A stretch of 64,000 nt of DNA from contig JACDQD010000007.1 in the NCBI GenBank assembly GCA_019843655.1, positions 21,284,365 through 21,348,364 of the forward strand. The letters run 5' to 3'. The notes under the pieces are model-generated. The model had not been told where the DNA came from. It made no database searches and was given only the letters and a program-made list of their open reading frames with translations. Shown here piece after piece: positions 13,340-25,290 of this stretch. Origin of the DNA: Lethocerus indicus (taxonomy: Eukaryota; Arthropoda; Insecta; Hemiptera; Belostomatidae). Each line of letters opens with the position of its first letter. Within the stretch, counting starts at the first letter, position 1. Made by a program: the position numbers and the translations under genes.

Positions 13340-13690
13340 CAAAAAATACACTAAAATAAATTGACTTTGCGCAGAACGTTTCGCATAAACGTAATTTTTG
13401 TGCGTACCCCTCGGAGGTCGGGTTTCGCATATTTCATCGTTCCCCGTATTCGGTCGGCGTAGACCTTTCCCCGCGTGTTTATCACACGGCTGGCCCCTCG
13501 GGACCCGGACGAAAACACGAACGGGTAATTGGCCGGCGGAGGTGAAAGTCATCCGTGGGTCGACCCAACACTTGCGAAACTACGCGAAATTGCCCAAGTC
13601 TGAATTTCGCCGCCGCGTTAATTTTGCAGGGCGTCGATTAAGTGTTCGGTATCTAAAATATCCCCAAGAACTTGCGCCATGAATTATATT
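13340..13690. other. CpG-rich block of unknown role
   Basis: Island-like block with many CG dinucleotides. Both strands have open frames of about 70-95 codons, but none resembles a known family, and lack of stops is expected in GC-rich DNA. Possible enhancer or unused promoter. Confidence 0.3.
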
Positions 13691-14231
13691 TTTTTTTTCT
13701 CTATTTGTCAACCTACCGTTTTCGTGAAAAACAAATTTCAAGGTTCTAGAAAAGCGATTTTAACGTTTCTTATTATATACTCTTGAGTGGTATTTTCTTA
13801 GTGGAGTTGGCCCCTTCCGAGCGAGCCCTCGGAGGCCGAAGCCCTAAGCAGGAGACCTAATGATAGGATGCGGTTAACGCGCAGTGCACTGGAATCGAGA
13901 GTTTTCTCGTATTCATCAGGTTTTTATTAGAATAGTTCTTTTACAATGGACTGTCCTATTATTGGCACGCAGTGTAACGAACTTAAAGATGAGTCATTTC
14001 CTCGGACGAAATACCGGCCTTGTCGTCCGTGATTTACGAGTTCCGTCTCTTTTCTTATTTTTTACGAGTCTTCGTGCCTGAGGACGTATCCGTTTCCGCT
14101 GAGGCGTTCACCGTCCAGTCTCGGTCTGATAACGCCGGCTTTCTGATTCCCACTTCGCGTTCTCTGTTTTGCTATAAGGCGAGCTCGTGGCTCGTTTCGG
14201 CCGCCAGTTAGAGTTACCCGCACGCTGGAAA

Positions 14232-14289
14232 ATGTCCGCCGACGCACCGGCTCCGTCCTCCAAAGGAGATCTCACCCCAGAGACGTCAG
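14232..14289 (+). CDS. Candidate alternative first coding exon of lipin
   Basis: An ATG in good context (gaaaATGtcc) inside a CpG-rich block opens 19 codons (MSADAPAPSS... ending PETS) plus one base, then a CAG|GT donor at 14290. The leftover G joins AT at the start of the first lipin exon (22762) to make GAT. The frame then reads D-L-L-I into the normal lipin initiator Met with no stop. This would add about 23 residues before the N-Lip domain. Human LPIN1 also has first-exon variants that lengthen the N-terminus. The phase fit could be chance (one in three), and the donor is not perfect. The exon's 5' limit is unknown. Confidence 0.35.
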
Positions 14290-15329
14290 GTATTAATCGT
14301 ATATATTTCCCGGTCTGCCTTACAACCGAGATGAACAAGTTTCATATTGGTATTTATCGAAAGATATTAATGGGGATAAGGCCACAGCTAAGCTATGAAT
14401 GCACGAACCCACAATTTTATCTGAACACTACTTGAATCAGAAACTTTGTATCCGACAGTGATTGTAGTTCGCAAATTTTGTAGTAATTTAAATTTAGATA
14501 TTTTTGTAACGCATGAAACTAATAAAATCTGGAGCAATGGAGATGTCAAAAGAGAAACTAGTTTAATTATTTAAAGTCTACTCTACCATAACATTTGCTA
14601 ATATTATTATACGGATGGTCTATGGCAACATTTTTCCTCTTGCAACTCTACAATTAGTGTTTAACGTAATTTATTGTCCGTGCATTTTTCACTGTCATCA
14701 TTAGAAGTTAACTGTTTTTTATTATTTGTCATTTCCTTTAAGGTCATTTGCACTTAATAATGCTTCTTAATCATTTAAGTTTAAAATAAAAGAATAGTTA
14801 ATATTTTGTTTATCTAGTGTCGGCCTATTGAGTAACACTTTCGGCGATAAGATCATAGCTTGCAGGTTGATGAAAACTTGCCGCTTCGCGCGTTTGCAAT
14901 CTATTGCGAAACGTTGTTTCGTCTATGTTTCTCTTTCCATGTACAATAACCCGACCATGGATAAATCAACTTATAAAAAAATTTGGTATAGTAAATCTAT
15001 TATTTCAGCAATTACTTTTTCAGGTTCGTCTTGTTTTTTTATCAAAGTCCCAACTGCATTCATTAATGTAAGTCCCCTAATTTCACCAGTTTCTGGCGTT
15101 TAAAACAAATATTATGTTGATTCAATTGTACTTCGGCCTTTCGTTATCGGAAAAAGATTTAGCATTCTTCGTCCGGTTAAATTATCTCAAAAATTGAATG
15201 ACGTAAACCCCGATAATGTTATTGGTTACTTCGCGGCGACATAATTCACAGTGGTGCAGAAAGAAGCCCAGTAAGTGCGAACGTTGGCGTCCACGTGAAA
15301 GTTTTTTAGTGGTTATATAAATTTTTGGC

Positions 15330-15397
15330 TTTGTGGCGATAAAGGTTTTTTTTGGCTGACATACCGGCCGGCGAGGGCTAGTACAGATTTACGTACG
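15330..15397 (+). promoter_or_regulatory. Candidate 5' non-coding exon with strong donor
   Basis: A short CpG-rich piece ends in ACG|GTGAGT at 15398. It lies on the lipin strand, and as with the other islands its use as an untranslated first exon is inferred only from the donor and composition. Confidence 0.25.
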
Positions 15398-15809
15398 GTG
15401 AGTTTGCCCAGTCTTCACCTTAATTGGCTCATCGCATAGTGGCTTGATGCGTGATCCATTTGTTTTCGCGAATTTTTTCTTTTTTTTTATTCGCAAAGCG
15501 CAACCTATACAACTGCATTATTCTCGATCCGAAAGTAGCCTAAACACCCAGTTTCAGAGCCAACAATTTATAATTAATCTACATTGTACTTTTTACAATT
15601 AAAATTACGTATACTGGTTCGTAGACCTTCCTATGTGTCTTTTATTTGCATGATTATTGGGGAAGATAGTGGTTTGTACAAATTTTAATTAATTGTATCG
15701 TGCCTGCTTGGCAGCACAGAATGAATTCTATGTACTCTTTGTGGCGATTGTTCTGTGTAACCTGCAATTTTTTAATTTGCATTTCGCCACACGGGAGGCT
15801 TAAAGTTGG

Positions 15810-16110
15810 GTGATTCTTAGGGAGTAGCGATGCACATCATCCGGAGTACTTCTTGAACGGCCATTAATTCCGAGTGCATCGAACGGCCGCGGTCAATTGG
15901 AGCGAATTGAATCTTTATTAAATCGGCAATAAAGCCGAACAGCGGGCGCGTGCAGTTACGCAAAACATACGGCCGAATTCGGTAGCGGCGTGTAAAACGG
16001 ATTTGCGACGCTTTCCTTTTCAGAATTGCCCGCCGGCCGGTCTCTTTCACCGCTGTCAGAGCACAATATGGAGCTGACGACATTGTTTTGAAACAGTAGA
16101 TCGCCATTCC
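15810..16110. other. GC-rich non-coding block
   Basis: CpG-rich block with a 96-codon open frame on the minus strand that resembles no known protein. It contains AT-rich homeodomain-like cores (tttattaa, aataaagc) within GC-rich flanks, as in some conserved insect enhancers. Function unknown. Confidence 0.3.
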
Positions 16111-17584
16111 TTGAGCTCATGCCAGGCCAAGTATTTTTTTGGAGCTATTTTCTTGGGGGGTTAAAAACGTTCAACCTATAATCCTGTTAAATTCCTCCTG
16201 TCTGACACCCATCAATAGTGTAAGAAAACGTACGTGGATTTGATCTTCAGTCTTTTCTACCTGATTGGATTTAATTGGTCCAATGTTAAACCTCTCTTAG
16301 TCTAAATTGTCGGTTATAAGAAGTAGTTATAGTTTAACATTTTTTCTAGTGTTCGCCACTGAACCCATTCAACTCCATATTGCAATTGGAAACTTTGAAA
16401 GGAATTTCCGTGTTTGAAAGAGAGTATTCGGTGCCTCCAACTCTAACTTCAGGGGGTCATTAGCGGGGTGCCGATAGGCTATATATAGGCATGAGGGCGT
16501 GCGGGTAATGGATCGAAGCTTGTTGCAAAAATTGCATATACCTGCATTTGTTAATTGACGCCTCAATAACAATCAATGTCATATTGCCTGCCGATCAGCC
16601 AACAACGGCTTCTGGGAACCTCGGAGCGAAAGAACTCTGTAAACAAAGCGTCTAGTTATTTTTAATTGTTTAACTACTAACGCAAGTGTGTCATGATATC
16701 ACCGCATGAGATGCGAGTTCATTTTGTTTGTTCTCCAAATGGGCAAACTTGCGAGTTAATTATTCTCCTTTGTTATACGCAAAATGCCATCCAGTCTGGT
16801 CTATGTGCGTAAACCGTTTGCAGTTGCGAATTGGCGAATTTCGGAGTATCCAATGACTTTGATGTCGATGACCCTCCACCGTGTTCTCACGCGGATGTCA
16901 AAAACCTTGTTAGATGAATTATTTCTCACACTTCTCGTTACTTCTCCTATTTCCTTCTGCTGGCGAAGCAGATATTGTCAGGGCAATGTCCGGGGTCTGG
17001 GACCTTTTGAAAAAAAAGGAACGTCGATAGGGAAATTTTATCTTCCCTCGCCCAGCCAGTTTCAGTGTTACTAAAAAAGTTTTACATCGCATTTAGGGGT
17101 GAGCGTCAGTGCTAACAAAATATGCCTCAGGCCGCGTGTTTTACTTGTTATAATAAATTTGAAACCAAGTATTCGTAACAATAAAACGTTACGAAGCACG
17201 GGTAGACTTTTCTATTCGAAACTCGATGCTTGCAGGAAATAGACTGCAGGCGTTTCCGTAGACTCATTAATTTATTTATAATAGCGAAGTATAGCGGAAT
17301 GAATTCATGCGGTCGTGATCATTTTCAGACTCGACTCATTGACAGTATTATGATTATTAGGTTCGAAGGATTCTGGAAAACACAATTTCTCCTCGGCACG
17401 CTGTTCGAGCGTGCGCTCCGCCGGATCGACGAATAAAAGTCAGCCAGATAAGATTATGGTTTCATTATCGGTCGTATGGAGAAAAGTGTCAGCACATTAA
17501 CTCTGACTCAATGTCTTATTAGAGAATCGAAGTTATCGAAGTACTGCCTTGTAATTCTCCTGTGCACACATATTCATTGCGCTT

Positions 17585-17619
17585 AATTAATGACATTAAT
17601 GCCAATTAATGACATTAAT
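17585..17619. repeat. Doubled homeodomain-like motif
   Basis: The 16-mer aattaatgacattaat occurs twice without mismatch, at 17585-17600 and 17604-17619, a period of 19 bp. Each copy holds two TAAT/ATTA cores facing each other around TGACA. This looks like clustered homeodomain or POU-type binding sites in an enhancer; binding is inference. Confidence 0.6.
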
Positions 17620-17624
17620 TTGGC

Positions 17625-20600
17625 CGTTTAAATCGTTTTAACAAATATAAACGTCCAGTGACTCAGCAAAATTATAAATGCAGTCATACATGATTTTTCA
17701 GTGTTCCTAAAAGTAAATGTAACCATTTTTTAGAAGGATTTTGCGGTAATAAGTGAAATAATTGTAATCCAATTACAATAGCCCAAAAATATCTGCGCAT
17801 TCGTCACAAAACCTGGGTGTTATGAAGTATCTGTTTCTTTTTCTCCAAAAAGTGTCAATTTAAACCATATTTGCATTAAGAAAATTATAATGAATCTCTT
17901 TTAATATAACGTGTTCAATACACAAATTGAATATCGATCTTGGATAATTAACTGGCGGCATTTTAAACTTCTTTTTATTTAATAATTCTTGTGAAAAGCT
18001 AAATAAGGAGCCCATCGCTGAGGCCGGTAACACAGTTTTTGTCTCTCCGATAACCAGATAATACATGTAACCTTTTTTATGATATTAAACAAGTACATTC
18101 CACTCTCATTATAAATTTCAGTTTTTTGGAGTGTATTCGAGTTATTTTGGAATTTTCTCCTATCACAATACCTTCGTTGTTTCCGTCTCTGTGTCCAACA
18201 CCTTCCAATTCTGCCTGTCTTCTACAAGTCCAGGTAAAATCTCTCAGTGTGAATTATAAAGTCTTATAAATAATGATTCCCAAAAATTATAGGGTAATAA
18301 TTACCCAGATAATTTCGTGCGACTGGTTTGAACACATATTAACATTTAAACCGCCATATATGGTCGCCAGATTGTACCAGAGAAATTCCAATTATGGGTG
18401 TCTCGAATGCGAAAAATGCGATTAGAAATTGGGCGTTCATACAAAACCCAGTTGCCCGGTTATAAATAGTCTTCCATTGACATTCTTCCTCTTAGAGTGT
18501 GTTGGCCGCAGTTCAGAGATCTCGGGACTTTTAACATTTTACCGGGACCTCCAGGTGCAGGTGTATTCCTAAAATTGAGGTCTGATCATTATCACAGCTT
18601 TCATTTCTTATTCGGTTTAGGTTCGGTGGCGTTAATATCTACTTAAATCGCGTAGCCTTTACAAATCCGTCTTCGCCTGAGCCATGCTGAGCTAGCATGT
18701 TTTGTTTTAGTCGAGCACTCGTAATAAGTCGAGCCAAGCGGGTTATAAACTGAAAATAAATAACGTAGTAATATTATAAAGTGGTGGTGGATAAAGCGTG
18801 CCAGCTGAATAGAGTTTTGAAACGAATTTGTCGGTTTCGAGATTGTATTATCACCGTGACTCTTTCGTCGGCGTTCCTAAAACACTTCATACGTTTCAAA
18901 GTTCGACTCAGGCTCTCATATTCTCAGACCATATACAGGAGTGATGCAATCGAGCGTAGTCAATTATCCGGTGGAGTTTTAAACGGATGTTAATGTGTAC
19001 TTACCTTATTATGATTGTTGGTCTCGGAATGCTTATCGACCGCGTTATCTGAGGAAGTGGTCTGTTCGAAGGAAACTTACTTCCGTCGAAGAAAATGTAC
19101 CTTTGCGGCCCTGCAATTAATCAACAATAAAAACGGAAATTCTGATGGAAAGTCTGATAGACTATATTCTAGGACAGAAGATTTAAACAAATGTAAGAAA
19201 TAACTGCGTAAATAAAAAAGCGTGCCTCAATATATATATTGGTCATATTTGAATATGTATATTGGTTGTCTATATTAAATTGTTTCTTGATTTTTGATAT
19301 ATCTACGTTTTTATTTACATAAATGTATTAATCCTTTTGATTCTACTTTACCATTGCTGTATGAAATGCTAGTTTCTGAGCCAACTGGTTACTTTTCGCA
19401 CTGTAATTGCCTTGCCCCATTTAGCCGTCGGTGACGAAGAACGAAATCGTTGAATCGATTCACCCTTCCGGCAGTGTCGCATAGAACACAATCAACCGTT
19501 TGTTCGCCACATTCATTTATAAAGAAAGACAAATAAACTGTAGGCATTTGTAATTGGGATTAGGCTTTAGCTGTAATATTGGACAAAATTAAAAGTAATT
19601 TCTTTCCCTGACTGTTTTTTACAGCGTGCGAATTTCACTTATGCTGTGCTCTAGGTGAAAAGGGACCATACAGAAGAAAGTAAAAAGTCTCAAGAAATAT
19701 TGAGGCATTTATTTAAATATGTAATATGTAATGTCGCCCGATCTCGAACCCCGGTAGTTTACAAGATTTCGATGTACGCTTTTCAAAATGCGGCCTGCAG
19801 AGTAAATCGAAATCGGTCGGTTATTGTGGAGGAAATATTGAAGGTAGATACCATTGGTAAAAATAAATACCATATGCGTATTTGATTAACGCGTTTAATC
19901 AACGACGAGTAAAGAATGCAAAAGTGTACCTCTTCACTGGTTAATTTATTCCCAATATTTTCCTCGCAGTTACTTTTTAATCGAATCAATCAAAAATTAT
20001 TTCAACACCAAGGTCAGAATTTGGCTCCCATTTGATAACCAGACAATGGCGACGAGTATGTCTCCGTGTGATATTAAGGGGGATGAAATTTGGCACGCGA
20101 ATCATCCAAATGGTCGTCTCCCGGCGGCGATGTTCTCCACTTTCCGACTGTTTACTCGTGTCAGGACGAGATATTTCGGGCTCGTCGGGGCTCTGCGTGT
20201 TGTGTTATTTAAGTGCGCAATTCGCCCCTCGTTACTGCAATTACATTTTGCAATTTTCCTTTTCTCCTTTGTCCTCAGAGAGGTATAAACCGATAATATT
20301 TGCGAATCATTATTGTTGGCAATTAATATGCAGTTATACATGATTATATATAGTACTGTTAATACATAAGTAGAAAATAAATGTATGCCGATTTTAACTT
20401 CGTTTGAATGTAATTATATATTATCTATCTGTCTCGTCATTATGTGACTCATGTATTTGTTCGTTTTGGCTGATCATCTTATCTAGCCCTGGCAGATTGC
20501 ACAGTTGTTTGTTAACGATATATAAGTAAATACATTCAGGGAGTTCTATTTGTAGACTGGTTCCATTATACTTTAGCAATGGACGAGTCAATTAATCATA

Positions 20601-21490
20601 TATGATTTTTCTCTTTGTCTAGGAACAGACCATTTCTAAAATATATCGGTCAATTCTTTCTAATTTCGCGTTGTTGATCATTTATGAACGTCTTTTTTTA
20701 TTAGATTTGTTTGGCTCCGCTGCATTCACTCAATACAGTCCATTTTGTAAAGAAGGTTTAATAAACACCGAAGACAAGAGTATGTTTTATCCAACAGATA
20801 AACGTTTAGCAGCCGATTCAGTTTCGTAGACGTCTGGGCTCTTCTGAGACTACAATTCTGATCCGTATAAATCTGTTACATATATCAGTCACTTTTACTT
20901 AATTTTGTAAAGTGAATTGTGATGGAAATAAATTTAAAATCCTATATTTGGTTTGTAAATGAAATTGATTTATAGGAAACACTGAGGATTTTAAAACAAA
21001 ATTGAAATGAGTAACTGAAGCATAAATGTAAATAAAATCGGTTACTTCCTTAATTCAGAATTATTTACTAATCTGGACATTGACAAGATATATATATGTT
21101 TATTTAAAAAATCTGAAAATATGAATCGTCCAGAAGTGCATTATCGGATAACCGATATTTGTTAAAGGGAAAGCAAAAAATATTTTAATTTATATATTTA
21201 TTTTTGTAATTAATATTTGGCCACATTATATTCTATATTTCACCAGAATTTTTATTTAGTTCGCGATTATTTAGTCGTTTATTATTTTAAGGTATTTTTG
21301 TATTTTGGGAATTTTCATAATGCATACATATCGGTACAACCTGCTTCTATTCGTTTGCCTATTGGTTTGGACAACCAACTAGATTGTTACCATAATCGAA
21401 TGTACCGAAAACATCAAAAAAATGAAGGGGGATGAAAAACAAAATGAATCCGGCAGTTTCGTGTTTTAGGAAGAGGGTAATTTCCCAGGT
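17625..21490. other. Non-coding stretch, no gene seen
   Basis: No protein gene was recognised. A CpG-rich patch at about 20020-20290 has open frames on both strands but no family match. From about 20300 the sequence becomes more AT-rich towards the lipin gene body. Confidence 0.45.
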
Positions 21491-21499
21491 TAAGGTAAA

Positions 21500-21905
21500 T
21501 CTATAAAACTGTAAGTCGGTTTTTCTGTGTCCGTCGGTGTAGTGCGCATGCCCGGGTCGAGCCAGCTGATTTCAGTGAGTCACACTCCCAATAGGCAGTT
21601 CTGTAGGGACAGTTCGACTCGCGCTTTAATAGGTCCAACACCGTCGCCGCGGGTTGTCTTCAGTCTGTTCCCTGGTCCGGGTTTTCGCCCGCCCTCGTTT
21701 CTTCCGGGATTTTCCTCTCTCTCCCGGTTCGCCGACCGGCCACTCGCCGCCCGTCCCCCGAGTATTGATTCCGCCCCGGCAGTCGGGCCACACTTGATAT
21801 CGATTGCTGGCCCGGGTTCGCCGCTTTTCCATTGATAAAACAAAGCCACTTTCTTGATTCCAGAGGGGATTACCCCCGGGAAGAGTCTATATTTCGTTGG
21901 CGTCA
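21500..21905 (+). promoter_or_regulatory. CpG island, probable proximal 5' UTR exon of lipin
   Basis: Strongly CpG-rich block on the lipin strand ending in TCA|GTGAGT (donor at 21906). It is the last island before the first lipin coding exon, and the implied intron would be 856 nt (21906-22761). It gives no recognisable protein, as expected of a 5' UTR. CpG richness fades after about 22100, where the depleted gene body starts. This is the best candidate for the main lipin promoter; the transcription start is not fixed. Confidence 0.45.
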
Positions 21906-22772
21906 GTGAGTATTGCACGACAACTTTTCTGCCTACGTTTCTCTCTGTTTTTTTTTTTAAATCGATTTCCTATTGCCGCCCGGTTCGCCGCATTGCGTGA
22001 GACGTCTTTTACAGCGTCAGATATACTGCGGTATTTTTGGTTACGACACTGTACCCGTTTTCTTTATTTGACCTCTAACCGAGTTATGTTATGACCAGTA
22101 GCGGCCAAAGTGCCCTAACTACTTTGTTATTGATTGAGTCTGCGTCAACAAATGGAGGCTGCAGATTCATTTATCCCACTACAGATAAACAAAAATGATT
22201 TAAGACTTCGATTTCGTAATGTAGGTTTTTATGATTGTTGTCAGTTGGATGTATTGCATCTATCTTTATCGTTAATTCCAATTACATAAGGCATATTTTA
22301 TATGAATTAATCTTGTAGATAATTAACTACCTAGTTAGGCATAGATAAGGGGAATACTAATTTTAGGAGTTGTAGATTCTTATATCATTTACAAATAAAA
22401 CCCTGTTTATCATTAATAAATAACATTGATTTATTTCTCTTATAACTTATATGCACTAAATGAGATTGAAAAAAAATGTTTATTCATTGTTTTACATGCT
22501 ATATATTATTTCACAACAAATGAAAAAGGAAATGAATTATAAAATCATGAATTAACTATTACTAAATACATATTTATTAATGAGTGATCATTGAAAGCAA
22601 AAAGTTATTAAGTTTAATTTTATTATTCATTCTAATATATGAGTATTTATTTTTAAAAATTTGTTTTTTTCTGTTTTAATTTTCATATTATTTGAATGCT
22701 GCTTCATAAGTTTTTTCTATTTTTCTTAAATATATTTTTATAAATTGTTTCCCATTTTCAGATCTCCTGATC

Positions 22773-25245
22773 ATGAATTACCTGGGAAAAGTGATCAACA
22801 ATTGCAAATACATTTACAATGAAATCAATGCAGCCACATTGACTGGTGCCATTGATGTTGTGGTCGTTGAACAACCTGATGGGACATTCACCTGTTCCCC
22901 ATTCCACGTTCGTTTTGGAAAAATTGGTGTTCTTCGCAGCAAAGAAAAAGTGGTGAGCTTATCCGATTTGGATCATAGATTTAAATAATAGTATAGTTTT
23001 TAATTGGCATTGTTATTAACTTTGATTCTAATTAGTTTATGTTGATTCAAATTTTAAATGATTTGCTAATGCATAGTAACAAAAACTGAAATTGTTGATC
23101 TATATATTCATCACTTTATTGCATTGATCTTAAATGTAAGGAAAACATTTATTTTTAAAGATAAAGTATTTTCTTAGTGTTTTTGCATTGGTCATTTTTC
23201 CATTTATTGATCATAAATATTACATTGGTTTTTTTGTAATGTGGCTTGGCTGACCTGAAGAAACTAAATTAGTGTTTGTTTAGTATTTCTTGTTTACTTT
23301 GGATTTACTTGGAGTCTTGGCTCACCATGTCACCTTAGTGATTCAGTATTGGCGAAAATTGTTGAAATAAGTTCAATACAGTTTTACAATAATTGTTTTA
23401 TTAAATTATTTTCTCTTAGATTATTTCCTATATACTCTTTGACTTAAGATGTTTACTCAAATCATCCTTCTGCATTAAATGTACATAGGAGAATTCTAAT
23501 TCTGCTAACACAAGCAATTAGAAGCAGATGATGGTGAAAACGATGATGTTACAAAAAAACCATGTTGCCCCAAGAGAAATAACTTAAATTTAATATTTAC
23601 CTTCCCCAACATTTTGCTCAGTGTAGTTCTGGCTTTTTCTGTTGAGCCTTTCCATCCATTTTTACCTGTCACACAGTGCAAACGCTCCACAGTAGCTATA
23701 TTGAGGAAGTGTACTGAACGAGCCAAATTGGAAATTTGCCAACTGGGAGGGGAGGTCTCTGAACATTATGACTAACATCTTTTATGTTAGGGATTAAAGG
23801 GTACAAATCAAATGAGATATGCAAATACCAACTTTTTGACTTCTTATGTCATCTCTTATCAGTAGACTAGATAATTGGTAAATAATAATTTTTAAATATA
23901 TTTCCCATGTAATGCCATATGTCATATACTTCAATAATTATTTTGTTTTACATCATATTCCATGTGCACTACTGGTTCCATTAGAAGAATCAAAGGATTG
24001 TGGAATCATTTGCCAACCTTTCAAATGTATGTGCTATTCTTATTTTAAGAAGTGAAAAATTAAATTCCATTTGTTACCTCACATATCTTGAGACATTCTT
24101 ATTTTGAACTATTGTATTATTTTTCATTTACCCCTTAATTCAGATTTCTATTTGAATTTTTAAGTATTAATTAGCATAAAAATACAATTCTTTTTATCTC
24201 TGTTGAGAGTTTAACCATTGTTTTAAATATCAAGAATTTTTTTCAACAAACAAATTGCTGAGTTCAGAAGTTACAATTTTGTCTGCCAAGGTCATGGGTG
24301 ATGTCTCCCCTCTTCTTGATTCACAGATTGATGTTTATGAAACTCTTATCATTTTATTCCTATTTGACAAGACTTAATAATAAATGCATGTGAGCATGCA
24401 CATTATCATCCTCATTGAGCATGTATGGCATAAATTAATGTTGTACTTTGATGTTTAAACAGAAAAACTTATGTTTGAGACCTTTTAAATGCTATTGGGT
24501 CACTATTTTTTCAAGTTGACAAACTTTTTAATTTAGAGAAACTTTTCTTTTCAAAACTAGAGTACAGCATTTTCATTGAAGATATCATTGTAGTTGTTTC
24601 ACACTATTAATTATTATGATTACTTTTTATTAGTACACTATAAAATGATAACTGACTATATTTACTGAAATTAATTTAATTATATAATAATTTCAATGTA
24701 TGTACTCTAGGTTGATATTGAGATCAATGGAGAACCAGTTGATATTCATATGAAGCTTGGGGAATCGGGAGAAGCATTTTTTGTAGAAGAAGTTGGAGAA
24801 GGTGAGGGTGAAGACAATTTCATCCCACCGCATTTGGCATGTTCGCCAATACCTCCTGATGGTGATCGCTTCATCCAGTCCGACTGGCAAAGGTGAATAA
24901 GGAGTACTCAACTGGAATACAAGAATCTGTATATGTGTTCACCTAAAAGTTTCTTACAAAACACTTATCTCATTCATCTTTCAATTTTAACTGATTAAAA
25001 TGTCTATCATGTTGCATCACATTTCAAGGAAGTATAGTCATCATTGTTTAAATGATACTATGACTGTCCCTCTGTTCTAAAAATGCTTCATAACACCTAT
25101 TGTTTTCCTTAGTTGGCATTAAAAATTTAATGTCTTAACAAAGACAGAATTGAAAAAGCAATCATACTTCTGTAACATCTAGGAAAATATAAAATTTCTT
25201 GCTCCTGCATCACTTTTCAATATTCTTCATTTCAATATTGTATTT

Positions 25246-25290
<45 letters not shown>

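Noticed and set aside
15817..16107. 96-codon frame (-) in a GC-rich block
   Set aside because: Composition explains the lack of stops; no family resemblance was found.
21580..21918. 112-codon frame (-) in the CpG island before lipin
   Set aside because: It opens opposite the probable 5' UTR exon, is Gly/Arg-rich and resembles no family.
23505..23726. 73-codon frame (-) in the first lipin intron
   Set aside because: Its middle part ([13 protein letters not shown]) looks protein-like, but no family was recognised and the surrounding sequence is intronic. Possibly a repeat remnant.
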